DNA of 32,980 nucleotides. Source: Mnemiopsis leidyi (Eukaryota; Ctenophora; Tentaculata; Lobata; Bolinopsidae). The DNA lies in NCBI GenBank assembly GCA_000226015.1, contig JH153686.1, forward strand, positions 267,420 to 300,399. Reading direction: 5' to 3'. The position numbers were made by a program, and so were the translations under genes. Of the stretch, positions 1 through 13,100 are shown in pieces; positions within the stretch are counted from its first letter, which is position 1; each line of letters starts with the position of its first letter. The notes below the pieces were generated by a model. That model was not told the DNA's origin, ran no database searches, and was given only the letters and a program-made list of their open reading frames with translations.

Positions 1-157
1 TTGGTGAAGAGAGAGTGTTATCATTTCTACTGTGATTGGTGAAGAGAGAGTGTTATCATTTCTACTGTGATTGGTGAAGAGAGAGTGTTATCATTTCTAC
101 TGTGATTGGTGAAGAGAGAGTGTTATCATTTCTACTGTGATTGGTGAAGAGAGAGTA
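1..157. repeat. 35-bp tandem repeat at left edge
   Basis: About 4.5 near-identical 35-bp units start at 1, 36, 71, 106 and 141 (partial); each begins TTGGTGAAGAGAGAGTG. Read on the minus strand, each unit has a pyrimidine stretch ending in CACAG, which resembles a splice acceptor. The array begins at the window edge, so its full length is unknown. Confidence 0.95.
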
Positions 158-323
158 CTGTTGGTTACTGTTATTGTTAGTACTGTGAATTTATTTTTAG
201 ATGAATTACTTCTGACACTTCTAGCGCATTGAATCGGGAATATAGATCTACGTGACCTCATATATAGATCGCCTATAGAAACCGAAATATTGTGTGATAA
301 TCATGACGATCGATAAGTCGTAC

Positions 324-3300
324 CTAAAACCTCGAGCTCACACACTTGGAGAGACTGTCCGTTACTCAATCTAACAGAAACCTCGCTAGCTTCCTTTTCA
401 CCACAGTCAAACGTGTAGGCTTGCTGTCCCTCTTTGAACTGGACCTGTCCACACTGGTGCTCATCAGCGTAAACCATCGCCTGAGTGGATTAGGATATTT
501 AGTATCGTCAGTAGGATATTTAGTATCGTCAGGTTTATCCTCACTGAGCCCCGAGATCAGTATTGAGTTCGGCTTTCTAGTCTTCACTCTGCTTGTACTA
601 ATCACAGCTTGTACTATTCACAGTCGAAGAGTTGATATCTTTGGCATTCAAGTAAACTATGTGCTCACCATATGTCTTTCATTGTCAATTAACCGGAGTT
701 AACATATTGTTACCCTGGGAACAATCAATAAATAAACGACAAAGAATTCTACTTACACCGTTAAGACGTTGATCACAACACGAGTCGAGTCTATTGTAGA
801 CATTGACAAAAGATACCGGGTACTTGATACCGAACTCTCCGGCAGGAAGTGAAACTGCCACTTGGTGTTGTCCGGCACGGTCTACTGAGTGGTAGCAGGA
901 TCGTCTGGAATGGTGGGAATGTGGACTAGGTGGAGCAATTTTAAATTGAAAAGTAATTAATTACCAGGATTTCAGGTTGACGATTAAGGTGGTTACATAT
1001 GTGATATGGCCTGTCTGGGATATATTTAGCTCTGTTACGTGGTACAAACAAACACGACAAACTTACACCACTGTTACACTGTTACACTGTTACACTGTTA
1101 CACTGTTACACTGTTACACTGTTACACTGTTACACTGTTACACTGTTACAATGTTACACTGTTACACTGTTACACTGTTACACTGTTACACTGTTACACA
1201 CGCTCAGCGTTCAACTTACCCTCCCCAAAATCCGTTTGTGTCCCCATCATTAACTCTAGCTGCTACACCTCCCCAACTAACAGATGAAGCAGAAGCTGTA
1301 CCATTTATCGCAACGTTAATGAAATTGGGAATGTCCGTTGGTATGTCTTCCTCCAAAACTGATTAATGAACCACTATATTTGTGAAATTTTCATTTGCAA
1401 GCATGCAACTGTCATAAAGCTAGTAGTCAATAACTACAAAGAGGCGATTGTTAAGGAGTAGAATTGGTAAACAAAAAAATCGATGTGTATTGGAACCCTT
1501 TTTTCGTAATCACCAATTATATTAACAAATCAGCTTGTCATTTAGTGAGCAAACCGTTTGAGAAGCATTATCTCAGAATCTTACCAAGAACTTCAATTTC
1601 GCAGACTTGGAGCCAGCCTGAACTAAGTCTGACTGAAACCTCGCTAGCGTTCTTCCGACCACAGTCAAACGAGTACGCTTTTTTACCTTCTACGAACTTG
1701 ATCTGTCCGCACATGTGATCACCAACAAACACCTGTGCCTGCAATTGATGTTATGATTTCAATGTCTAGGGTTTTTAACACGTCAAGATTACCTTACCTC
1801 CAACAGATATTGCAACGGGGATAACTAGCTGACGGATTTATTTCAAGCAAACTTTAAACACGGTGCCCTACTGTCCTAGTGCCCTACATTTTCAATCCTC
1901 TGATCGCAGCAAGAGTCCATCCTGTTGTAGACCCTGACCATGGACACAGGGTAGGTGATACCTATCTCTGAGTGCGGGAGGGACACTGTAACTCTGTTGT
2001 TGTTCGCGTTACCGGAGTGATAGCACGACTGTCTGTTAAGGAAAGTTACTAGTTAGTTAGTTCGAGATTTAGGACTTCGTCGTAAAAATTCATTTACCAA
2101 ACAATGAAACGAGGATGCAGTAGATCATTGAACATGTGAACATGTGAACTATTTCATGCTATCCTTAATAACTTGAGTTAGACTCTGATTTCTTGTAAAA
2201 ATACTCGACTCTACTTACCCGTTCCAATATCCGTTGGTATTCCCGTCCATGACCCTGCTTGCTACTCCGCCCCAACCTACACTGGTGGCACTGGCAGAGC
2301 CCTCCTTGGCTACGTTGACATAGGTCGGTATGTCGGGTGTGTAGGATGAGTCAACTGGAGTGAGTAGAGTTAGACATCGTTAATATGACTATACTGCTGG
2401 CCATGTAAAGCAGCAACTATTGCAGGCATTCTGCCATGCCATTCCTAGTGGCTACTGCAGTGGAGCATCAAGCATCATGAGCCGGTTTACCGCGACAATT
2501 AGGTATAGAGGTTTTTTATTGCAAACTAAACTGAATATTATTTCAAGTTTATCCTTATATGTTTTACCCAATTCCGAATATATATAAACTGTTGACAAAG
2601 CTGTATTAAAAATTATAGAGGAGAAACTCACCAAACACTTGAAGCTCACAAATCTGTAGGTACTGAGAGGGATGGTGTACGGTGACGATACTACCGGTCT
2701 TACCCTCACAGTTAACCATGTACTCCTTCTGTCCTTCCACAAACGTGAGAGCACCACACATGTGTTCATCTAGCCACACTTCAACCTGAATGGCAGGGAA
2801 AATAGTTCTACTAGCTGGCAGAGGAGTTGGGGGAGACATTCTTGTTTGGGAATTGATTTCCCCGGTTAATTTTTCCTCAAATATGCACATGCAAAATAAT
2901 ATCTCGAGTGATACATTTTACATATCCACGTCTACCGCACAAATGAGACTATTTATACTCAATACTCACGCCCTGTATCCGCTGATCACAACACGTGTCG
3001 AGTCTGTTGAAAACACTGACGTTGTAAACCGGCCAGGTTGCTCCAAACTCTTCTCCAGGCAGAGCCAGGGTCAGTTTGCTTCCTTGCCACGAGGCTGAGT
3101 GGTAGCAGGATCCACTGAGAACGTGAAATGTTTACAGTCTGGGATTTTAGTAGAGATGCCAGCTAAAGTTACATTTTTCAGTCAGATCAAAGTTTTGATT
3201 TTCTGACGACAGCATTTAATTCTCAATATATTTAAACTCACCCGCCCCAATAACCATTAGTGTTTCCATCTATGGCCCTGCTGGGGGCACCACCCCACCC

Positions 3301-3393
3301 AATTGAAGTAGCGCTGATAGTGCCATTGGGGGCGATGTTTACCAGCTCTCCAGCAGCAACACCCAGTAGTGTTAACAAAACCAACTTCTCCAT
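324..3393 (-). CDS. Secreted protein with three fucolectin/F5-8C-like domains (3' end open)
   Basis: Nine exons are seen on the minus strand: 3393-3242, 3114-2970, 2785-2632, 2354-2219, 2032-1888, 1738-1585, 1358-1220, 904-757 and 480-324. All have GT donors and AG acceptors and join in one frame (about 443 residues). The start ATG at 3393 begins a signal peptide (MEKLVLLTLLGVAAG). Each domain uses three exons with intron phases 2, 0, 1 and carries the same landmarks: GWGG..(S/A)R..DG.TNG(Y/F)W, then SCYHS, then (F/Y)NR(L/M)D(T/S)CCDQR, then H.CG...F.EG, then LQ(V/I)CE. The vicinal cysteines and CYHS/HMCG motifs are those of fucolectin-type (FTP) carbohydrate-binding domains, so a secreted glycan-binding role is likely by family. 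Sugar specificity is uncertain because the arginine-aspartate motif has one extra residue. The last visible exon ends in phase 1, so at least one more exon lies left of 324. The gene is antisense to NEK9 and would lie inside a NEK9 intron if the NEK9 5' exons are left of the window. Confidence 0.88.
491..532. repeat. 21-bp tandem duplication just upstream of a lectin acceptor
   Basis: Two exact copies of a 21-bp unit (491-511 and 512-532) starting TAGGATATTTAG. They lie about 10 bases beyond the acceptor of the lectin exon 480-324, on its intron side. On the minus strand each copy contains GATACTAA, which resembles a branch point. Confidence 0.9.
1071..1198. repeat. (CTGTTACA) x16 microsatellite next to a lectin donor
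   Basis: Sixteen 8-bp units with a single variant unit near 1150. On the minus strand the array reads TGTAACAG and starts about 20 bases after the donor of the lectin exon 1358-1220. Open frames through it on the plus strand are repeat artefacts. Confidence 0.95.
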
Positions 3394-3940
3394 CTTACGA
3401 AATCAAATCCAACTAACGTCAACTAACGTTTGGCGATCTGGTGCGCACAAGTAAAAATGAGCGGAATGATGGAGCTAGCTGGTATCTTTGTACAAAGGAC
3501 AATGGAATTAGACAATGAGGACCAATGTCCGTCTTGCGGAAAGGAGTTCCATTGTCGAGACAGATACTCAGTCGAAAACGTCTTGTTATGATACTAGCGC
3601 GTTTCTAGGTCCCACACTTTCACATTGTTTTGCTCCTTTTTTGATGTACTACCTCTGTATTATCTCATAAATGTCGACAATGGAAGGACCCTGGACAACA
3701 ATGGGATTGACGTGTGAGAAATTGCTTTGTGGAAGAAGTTCAGAGGCACATACACGTATATTCAAATACATGACGTAGATTTCCGGCCAGTGCTTTCAAT
3801 ATTCTCATTTTAAACTGTTTCTTTTGTAGACTCTCTTTAATAGTGGAAGTAGGGCAATATCATAAGGATGAAATTCAGCTAAAATCGCAGTGAAGATTAG
3901 CCATTTTATCATTTAAACCGGTCCGGACATTTATTTCTAA
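3394..3940. other. Unassigned stretch between lectin start and NEK9 exon
   Basis: Presumed lectin promoter side and, on the plus strand, presumed NEK9 intron. I see no TATA box, RNA gene or convincing exon. A 44-codon frame at 3457-3591 has CPSCGKEFHC but no other support. Confidence 0.5.
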
Positions 3941-4180
3941 AACCGAGTAACCAAGTAACCAAGTAACCAAGTAACCGAGATTATCGGTTAGATCCAAGTA
4001 ACCAAGTAACCAAGTAACCGAGTAACCAAGTAACCGAGTGACCGAGTAACCGAGTAACCGAGTAACCGAGTAACCGAGTAACCAAGTAACCAAGTAACAA
4101 AGTAAACGAGTTATCAAGTAACCAAGTAAACGAGTTACCAAACCAAGTAACCAAGTAACCAAGTAACCAAGTAACCAAGT
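3941..4180. repeat. GTAACC(A/G)AG octamer array upstream of a NEK9 acceptor
   Basis: About 28 degenerate 8-bp units of GTAACCAA/GTAACCGA, interrupted near 3980-3995. The array ends about 20 bases before the acceptor TTTTGCAG at 4199, leaving only a short pyrimidine tract between repeat and exon. Minus-strand frames reading LLGYLVTW are artefacts of the repeat. Confidence 0.93.
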
Positions 4181-4199
4181 GATCTCATTGCTTTTGCAG

Positions 4200-7100
4200 A
4201 GGTTTACCGTACGGTTACAAGAGTGATGTTTGGTCGTGTGGCTGTGTTCTATATGAGATGTTGGAGCTACGCAAGACTTTCGACGCCACAAACCAGCTTC
4301 GTCTTGTTTACAGTATCGTTACTAAAGAGGTGAGATACTTTTATACATCATACACTGAATATTGTGAAATTGAAAATGTATTTTAAAGTATATTGTACAA
4401 TTTAACTAAATAAGGTGTGCAAAGTACATTGTGGAAGATACACAGTGCACAAATACAATTTTCTATACTTCAATATTAATTTCAGTTCTAATGTCATGTC
4501 GGTAATGTTCTGTCTAACATCAGAACACGCCATGTTACGATGTCGTGTAGTAGTGTAGTGTCGCGTTAAGATATCGTGTAGTAGTGTTGTGTTCAGTGTT
4601 GTGTGTGGTTGGTTAAAAGAAGTAACACCTTGTCTTGTCCTGGGAACCCCACCAAGTACAAGAGAGGTGTTTTGTACTTCCACTTGTACTTTGTCGTTCA
4701 AGAGAGGTGTTTTGTACTTCCACTTGTACTTTGTCGTGAAGTAGCTTTACTAGGCGAGTTTTAACTTTCAGCTTTTACTACGTCATTTTGTATACAGAGT
4801 AAAAGGTAAACTTAATTTTAACTTGAAGATCTCAATTCGTTTTCGATAAGCAGTTTTACTTAAAGTAAGGTAGGTGCCAGTCTTTTTGATATTGTTGGTA
4901 AGTCCGTTCATGAGAACCTAAATCTTCAGTTTAGGGGAAGTAAACACGCTATGCTCTATAGTTATTTAGGTGTAAGTTTGAGATATCTCAAACTTTTTCT
5001 ACCATAAACCTCATGTAAGCCAACCTATATCTCCTAATATAAACCGCATACCTAATTGTTCCAGAATACGCTCATTTTCCTTTGTCTACACAAGTAAAGT
5101 ATCTGTGATAGGTTCTCCCACCTCGATAAACAAATTTTACTCCCGGAAAATCGTCCCAAACAAAGCAAAAGTTCGTAACCTGGTACTGAGTATTAGGTCG
5201 TTGACTTGTCGGGACTGAGATAACGCGTGATTTTCCAAATGCGGACCTTATCTTTTTAAAATAGCTCAAGTTCATGACGGCATTGCGTAAAAATAGGTAA
5301 GTTTTCTGCTATCCTCTCGATTTAATAATGTTCTAGAGTTTAGACAGCTTAATCTGGAAATATTTTGTTGGAATCAGTTTGGTTATGGGTTTTCAGGACC
5401 TTATTTGATCTGATTATTTAAGTTCGAAATTTTTATCTGAAACATATTGATTTGTCAAACTCTCCTCTCTTTAGAATCACAAACCAGATAAAGTAAATTT
5501 CACGCACTAAAAAATACAAATTATTAATCCTCACTGACTAGCAGTTACTGTCTTAGGAATATAAAAGAAATATGATAAAAGTTATATTGTCAAAGCTTCC
5601 AACCATCTTTTTATATAGAGAGTAATTGATATGTGTAAGGGTCGATCAGCTTCAGGTCATCAGAGATTTTGTCCCGATAGGTTTGCTTTAAGTTTTTGCT
5701 TTGAATTTTGTAAAAAAATTACAATAATGTCCAGAAATAACAGTCACTGGTGACTGAGCAGGTACTACTATACTATACTATATATAGAGCTACACTTAGT
5801 GTACTTGGCTCTAGCAGGTCTGCTCAATGAGGCTTTGACAAAAAGCTAAGACACTAAAATAACCACGCTAGAGTGCCCATAACGTAATTTGTTGAAGATT
5901 TAGTGAGGGTCGAAACGTCTCAGTAACACGAGGTAATTTCTTATGCAGCAACAGTGTCCCTTCTGGAAAGTTGGCACTGTGGGTTTCCCGAACTCCGGCC
6001 TTTCTCGAATGTCACCAAAAAACCAGCAAAACAAACAAGAGCGGTAAGTCCGACCAGAGGAATTGTCCCATACCTGTAAACGTCCCTTACTCTGGAGCTG
6101 TACTGACTACCACAATATGTTCCCATCTCTCCGATGTGACCGAGACTAAAGTTTAGGATAAATGAGAAGAAAAAGGTAACTGTCCCCTGAGACAACCTGT
6201 TCGGGCCAGATCGCACACACAGAACGATGAAAACAAGGAAAGTAGAGAGGGAAAGAAGTTGGATCCAGCTGCCGATGCCGCGCAGCGCACAGAAATCAGG
6301 CGCTGTAGGGTAGGAGGTGATAAGAATGCTGAATAACTTCTCGAAAGTAAGTTGAGCAAAGACCCCCGTCAGAAGAACCGCTGATCCCGGCGAGTAAGTC
6401 TTCAGGAGGGATCTGAGGGACGTTTCTTCTGTCCTATCTGTACGCAGGTCGAATCGAACTGTGGTTCTTCCTCGAGGAATCTTCAGGTAGTTCCCCACAA
6501 CTACCACCGCTGCAGAAGCGAATATCGGTGTTGTCGCGTATTGGAAGTACTCCAGAGTTATCCGATATTCTAGATGTTCGTCCACGTTATAGATCTCTGT
6601 AAATCCAACACTTCCCACACTGACATTGAAAATGAAAGTAACAAATAAAGTTAAGATTCCCCTAGCCAGTCTATGTTTTCTTGGTGTCCTCAGAACGGAA
6701 AAGATGGTAACAACACTGGACAACAAAATTATCTGTAGCCAGCCTAGACCGGGATATTTACTGAAGATTGCTAATCTCCAGGATATCTCAAAATATTTCT
6801 TGTCGAGGGATAGCTGCCTCTCAAGTTTTGTCCGCACCACTATCTTCTCGAATGTTATTTGGGTAAGAATACCTGCCAAGATGAGTGTCGGGTCTGGCAG
6901 GGCTGGATTTACCATATTTTTCTATCTGAGAATGAGAGGCTGAGGGATGGTAGTCGTTTTGAATAGAAAAATTTAAATGAATAAATTATGATCATGATAT
7001 GTTTGGGAAGGTGGATTCCTTAGATTTATGTACAAGAAAAAATTATATATACAAAACTCGGACAAAAAAGCAAATTGGCTACTTCTGTAACGCTTAATAT

Positions 7101-10100
7101 ATCAGAAGAGCTATGCAACTTAATGTTAATAAATGCCGTCAACTTTTTATATATAATGGAAGCTTGTCGGCCTCAGTGTTTACGAAAACTTCGAAATTAT
7201 CAATTATGCCATCCACGTCTTAGGTGAATCAGACCAAAAAGAGTTTGGGAAAAATTACCAGGGAAAAATTACCCGGGTTAACTCCATAAGTACCGTCTAA
7301 CCAATATCCTGGCTTTTCACGCTTCTGATCTAAACGCCTTCTCGGAAAGTTCCGAAATGAAAAACACAAAGTGAACATGTAGAATGATTTATTAGCTATC
7401 TTGATCTTGGTGAAGCAGGACAAATTGAACTCTCGGCTCTGATTGGTCGATCGCACAGTACAATATCAACACTGCAGCTCTTCTATTGGATGGAAAATAC
7501 CTATCCAACCCGCCGTTGGATATCACCGTCTAATCACAACTATTTCATCGCGATTTTACTTCATAGCACACTCTGAAGAAGTAACAAATCGACCGCGGGA
7601 GTACGAAGGATCAATCAATCCAGTATTTGTATGTGTCTGCTCGTTAGCAGCAATTTTAATCACGTCTAATTGCTGCCAATAAATTTTGAATTGTAATTTT
7701 GCAATGACCTTGTTAATTATATTGTCATTTCTGACCACGTAAACGCATAATATCTTATCCTTGTATATAATTGCATGGATTAAGGATCTTCTAGTTGATG
7801 GTGTGCAATGTTTTATCTCGTTGGTGCGGTACAAGAAAGGCTGGTAAAGCCTCCAGGAAATCTATTTGCCGCCCGATCAATCAGTCCGAACTGTGTACGG
7901 GAATCACGGACAACACTTGGGGAAGTTGATGATCTGTCTAAATGATAGGTCCAACCGTTTAGTGCATCTAGAAGGTGAAAAGTGGTATAAATAATAAACG
8001 GCTTTAGACAGTAGACACGCACACTGCAGAGAAAATACAACAGACATTGACTGCCTTTGAAAATTGTTCCCAAATTTTAAGGCGAATTTTTAATGCCCAT
8101 GTCGAAGGTTTAATGAGTCTAGCTGGTTTTAGGTTTCGAAATGTCTGACATGTAAGACTTACATTTGGCGACCGCCAACATACCAAACATAGTACTGAGG
8201 TCCGGGATATGTTGTTCGTCAATTTCACGAACTCGAGTCTCGTGGAGAAATGTTTCTATTTCCTGGTAGTTGATTAAAGTAGGCAGCACTGCTGAATGTT
8301 CGACCATAAATATTTTCAACTTAACATTTCAGTTCAAGCCGGTCAGCGAGTCATGGAGCCAAGATTTGAGAAACATACTGACAAGCATGTTACAAAAGGT
8401 AATACGTCTATACTATTCTATGTAATTTGTGAGCGACCTCCAAATTGTTTTGTGCATGATATCAATCAGGCTTCATTTCTAAGAAACCACCGCTCCTACA
8501 AGTTGAGTGATGTACACAGTACACAGTACATATTTCTGAATAATATGTGCTATAGTAACTGTCATAGTAACTACTTACAAGTTCAGATGTAGCCCAGAAC
8601 TGTAATTACAGTTCGGGCTAATCTAATGATCGGTATGTTTCCGGGTACACTAGCCTAGCTAGCTGGCCATAACTGTAAACTGACATACCAGGACACACTG
8701 ACATATGTTCTGACACACATACTGACACAAATACTGACATACTGACATATATTCTGACAAACTTATACTGACACACATACTGACATACTGACATATATTC
8801 TGACACAGATACTGACAGACTGACATATATTCTGACAAACTTATACTGACACACATACTGACATACTGACATATATTCTGACACACACACTGACACACAT
8901 GCTAACGTACTGGCACACAAACCGACACAAGTTGGCACATTTGATGTTCACTAAAAGGCGATACATAGCTAGCTAGACTTGTGATTGAAAACAAAAGAGT
9001 GCTGAAAACAATCAGCTGCAGTCTCACGCATATATCAATAGACCTGTAAGAATGTACATTGTAACCACATCAGAACAAATTTCATCATCAATCTAACACA
9101 CTTTCTCTAACTCAGGATCCAGATAATCGGCCCACCGTGCAAGATATACTAGACACCCCCTACATGAAGGGGTGCGAGAAGATTCTAGAAGAGCGGTTAG
9201 GTCCCCAAAATTACGTCCGAGGTCTTTCGCAGCTGTCACCCGGAAGACAGCCAGTTCTCACCAACCTCAGCTCTGAAGTAAGTAGGCTTGTTAACTGTTA
9301 GCTTAGTCGCCGGCAGCTGGTGGCTTGCCTCCTGGCACAGTCCTTTCGAATTGTTGTCACGATTGTGTCAAATCGATATACTGTTTCATCAGCGTATCGA
9401 TATTGTTTACACTTCAATATCCTTCTGCTTCAATATCACTGATTATTCCATGTGTGAATTTCTGATGTGTTATTCAACCTCATGGCAAAAACTCTTGTTT
9501 ATTGTTATGATTCATTATTACGGTATACGTATCAAGTATTATCATGAGACATGACAGAAGGTTGTCGCTTTTCCGAAAAAAACACTCTTCAATCGATAGA
9601 GTTCATAGATCGTCGCCAAGTATGGAACGCGCTAGCGCCGAATTTAAATTTTATTATTCAATTCTTCAATAAACGCATTTAGTGCAACATTTTGGCGCGT
9701 ATATATGTATAAACCACGCGCGCGTATTGTTTATAAGCTAATTCTAAACTGAAGCTCTCTTCGTTATTGTTTAAAATAAGTAATTCAAGCATCGATCATG
9801 TCTGGTTACTTGCGTTAGTTGTTTTGGTCACTACCTAGCCTTATTCGCTAGCAGCTAGCATCAATTACAGACAACATCACTATCATGCTGATATTAGTTA
9901 GCATCGCTCGACATAATGAGTAATGAGTTATTGGGAGGTTTAGAAATTAGAATAAGCGAAGAGTCAACTGTTAAATGGTTCCAAAAGAGCTTGGGGCCCA
10001 AACTCCAAAGACTCGCCCTTGTATTAACCTTGTCGAGATTGACGAGATAGTATCCTGTATCCGTGTTACGACTTACGTTCTAACGAAAGGTTCACCTTTG

Positions 10101-13100
10101 AGCGAGTGTAAAACCGCGACAATATAAACCACTCTCAATAGAGCGCGACATTCCTACGGAGATGTCGCAAATTTGTTTTCGTAACTTGTATGTGCGATAT
10201 TAATTGATCAAACCTGGCTTCTCATTGTTCAATAGTTGACAGCTGTCGAATGGCAAAGGAAATTCGTGATTCCTCCCCAAAAAACGTTCTCTATACAGTG
10301 TAGCGTGAAGAAGACTTCAGTCTACGTTCGAGCCACTGAGTTAAGTTGCTGTGGGTAATCAACCATAACACATAACCAATAACATTAGATCTGCGGCGAA
10401 AAGGAAACATGGTCTCGTGGTTCATCAAATTAATCACAACTCGAGCTGGATCAAATCTCACTGCAACTTTCAGGTGTACATTTGGGGAGGAGGCAAAACC
10501 TCACCTCAGACCCTGGCTACGTTCAAGAAGGACCTGGGAGCTGTAAGAGTGTGTGTAGCACCAAAACATTTCTGTGTAGTGACTGTAGAGAAGGAGCTCT
10601 ATGTCTGGTCATCAGGTACCCACATCCTGCTTGGATAGCATTTATTGGAGAATGTTATAAATGTCTCCAGAAGTATGGAGCACTTTCGTTTGAAATTATA
10701 ACTGATTCGTTTAGTGTCAACTAAATCATGTAAATGTGACCAGAATATGACTTTGAATCCTAAATTCCCTTGTATATAATAACAACAAGATTTCACCCTC
10801 AGGACAGCCCGGTGAAATGTACGGACAGCTAGGGCACGGTGACAAAGCCAGCTACAGGTCACCTAAACGAGTAGAACATCTGGTGGGGAGTGGGGTGGTG
10901 GACGTGGTGGCCGGGGAGGACTTCACTCTGGCAGTCGTAGAGGACGAGTATGACGAGCAGCATCAGCTGGTTCGTACTTACTTCCCGACTAACAGTTACA
11001 CTTGACAGTAATATTTCCTGAAACCAATATTCTACTTGATATACTTAGTTCCTCCCGCAATTTATCCAACAACTGCAGGTAGCGTTCGGTAGCAACTACG
11101 ACGGGTGTCTTGGACTTGGGGAGGAGGTGGATAACTATCTAGTCCCAACTCCAGTGCCATTCTTCAACGGCGTCGCAATATCCAGTGTGTCTTGTGGAGA
11201 TGCACACGTCATGGCTACTACTCTGGACGGCGACTTGTATGTTACTTAACTGTTACTTAACTGTTTCTTAACTGTAATTACTTAATTGTTACTTAATTGT
11301 TACTTGATTGTTACTTGATTGTGACTTAATTGTTACTCAATTGGCACTTAACATAAGATTCGTTATCTGGTTTAAAAGATATCCACAATAGAGAAACTTA
11401 TTAGTGTATTTAAGTATTGATCTTTGATAAGATCCAAATTCTACTTGCAGTTAACCTTGTATGTTCGGTCTTTCACCTATGAAACGAGACACATATATAT
11501 ATATGACCTATAACATAAGAAGGCCAATGCTGTAATCAATGCCTTCTGGCAATATGGGAAACCTCAGTTGTAACCATTGAACTTGCCACTGTGCAGATAC
11601 GGATGGGGCAATGGAGAATACGGGTGCCTTGGCAACGACTGTGAAGACATACTTTACATTCCTCAGAAGTTGGAGATCCGAGGTACCAAGTTTGCTAAGG
11701 TTGCTTGCGGAAGACACTGCTCGTTTGTCATCACAACCGGGGGTAGGAACCGTTTAAACTTACACTTTTATCAATTATCTGAAATTAAAGAAGAAAACCT
11801 TGTAAACCAGTCTGTTCATCATAGCATTTCATTTTCTAACACATCTGGCTGAAGTATTACCATTGGTGGGAGCAATCCAACTCCAATTTAACAGTTGATT
11901 TTTCGGTAATCGGAATCGAGAAAATTGGAATTCGATATTTTAATTTGGTCCAAAAAGGTCTTAGTGACTTAAAATAAGCTTCAAATCACTGACTGCACAA
12001 TTATCTTTTCATGATCAGAAAAAGAGATATTAGCGAAAAATACATTTTCATTTATACGCACCAAAGTGTATTTCTGAATCAGATACTAAACCGGCTCAAC
12101 AAAACATGGGCAACAATTCAACAAACTCATTTCATACCCGTTACCAAGCAACCTATGCTCCAAAATGATCAAAGAGAAAATTTTGGCGAAAATACTGCTA
12201 ACCAAATTTCCTGGTATCTGAGAATAACTATACCAACTAGATATATCGGGTTAAATTTTTGTATTTTGATCTAGGAAAGGCTATTTTTCAGTATTATTCA
12301 GCTTTATTCAGATTTAGACTATCATTAAAGAATGAGTACAATGGCAACATAAATGTACGTGTCGTGAAGCACCGGAGCAACCGATTTTTAAAAATCTTCA
12401 GGGAAGAGATATTGACAAAAACCAATATTCCTGATATGGTAGTCTATTTTTTTGAAATTGGAAAATCGTTTATTGATCCTGATACGTTATTAGATCCTGA
12501 TACGTTATTATTATACTCAAGCCTTAATATCTTTGATTTTTAATTTGAATTTCAGGGAAATTGATGGCTTGTGGAGACAATCAAGATAACAAGTTGGGTA
12601 TTAACAAAATCGGGAGGAAGGGGGCTAAAGTAGCAAAGTGTGGCGAAACTTTTACTTTGAAACCAGTCTATGGACTCTCGTCAGTCGCAGTTAGGGTTGG
12701 TATTATCGTAAATTAGAATTTCTTAAATTTGCCTTCTAAACATGGCCATTCTATATCTACATTCTACATCAAGTAATGATCCCATATAAAAACAGTTTTT
12801 TTAAATAAATTTCAAAAGACAGTCAACTTTTCTGTTGGTTTCTGAATCTATGACATTTAAAGCTAATAACAATCTGTATGTTTCAATTTTCTTTTTCTCA
12901 GTACATATGCAGTATAAAAGGTTTTGTGCTTTCCACGTAAGCACTGACCAAAATATTTATCGTCTGTTAAAGTAATATACGACCGGACCGATCCTTACAG
13001 CGCTCCCATTAGTGAAATAGGTACCGTGAATGTTTCCAACTGAAGATTGACCTTCACCTCTTTTGAAAAACGATGTGCTCTAGTGATACCTCTAGCAATT

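Noticed and set aside
1..157. CRISPR-like array
   Set aside because: Units are contiguous with no unique spacers, and the DNA is eukaryotic.
977..1366. 129-codon frame reading YTVTLLHC repeats
   Set aside because: Produced by the 8-bp microsatellite and the antisense of a lectin exon.
3457..3591. 44-codon plus-strand frame with CPSCGKEFHC followed by CRDRYSVENVLL, reminiscent of a zinc ribbon or a kinase HRD loop
   Set aside because: Too short, has one residue too many for an HRD motif, ends in a stop without a donor, and has no flanking kinase motifs.
3875..4291. 138-codon minus-strand frame with LLGYLVTW repeats
   Set aside because: Translation of the GTAACCAA array; octamer repeats are open by composition.
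5072..5275. 67-codon minus-strand frame
   Set aside because: No recognisable domain, no neighbouring exon and no clear regulatory context; left unassigned.
8618..8938. 106-codon minus-strand cysteine-rich repeat frame
   Set aside because: Artefact of the ACTGACA minisatellite.
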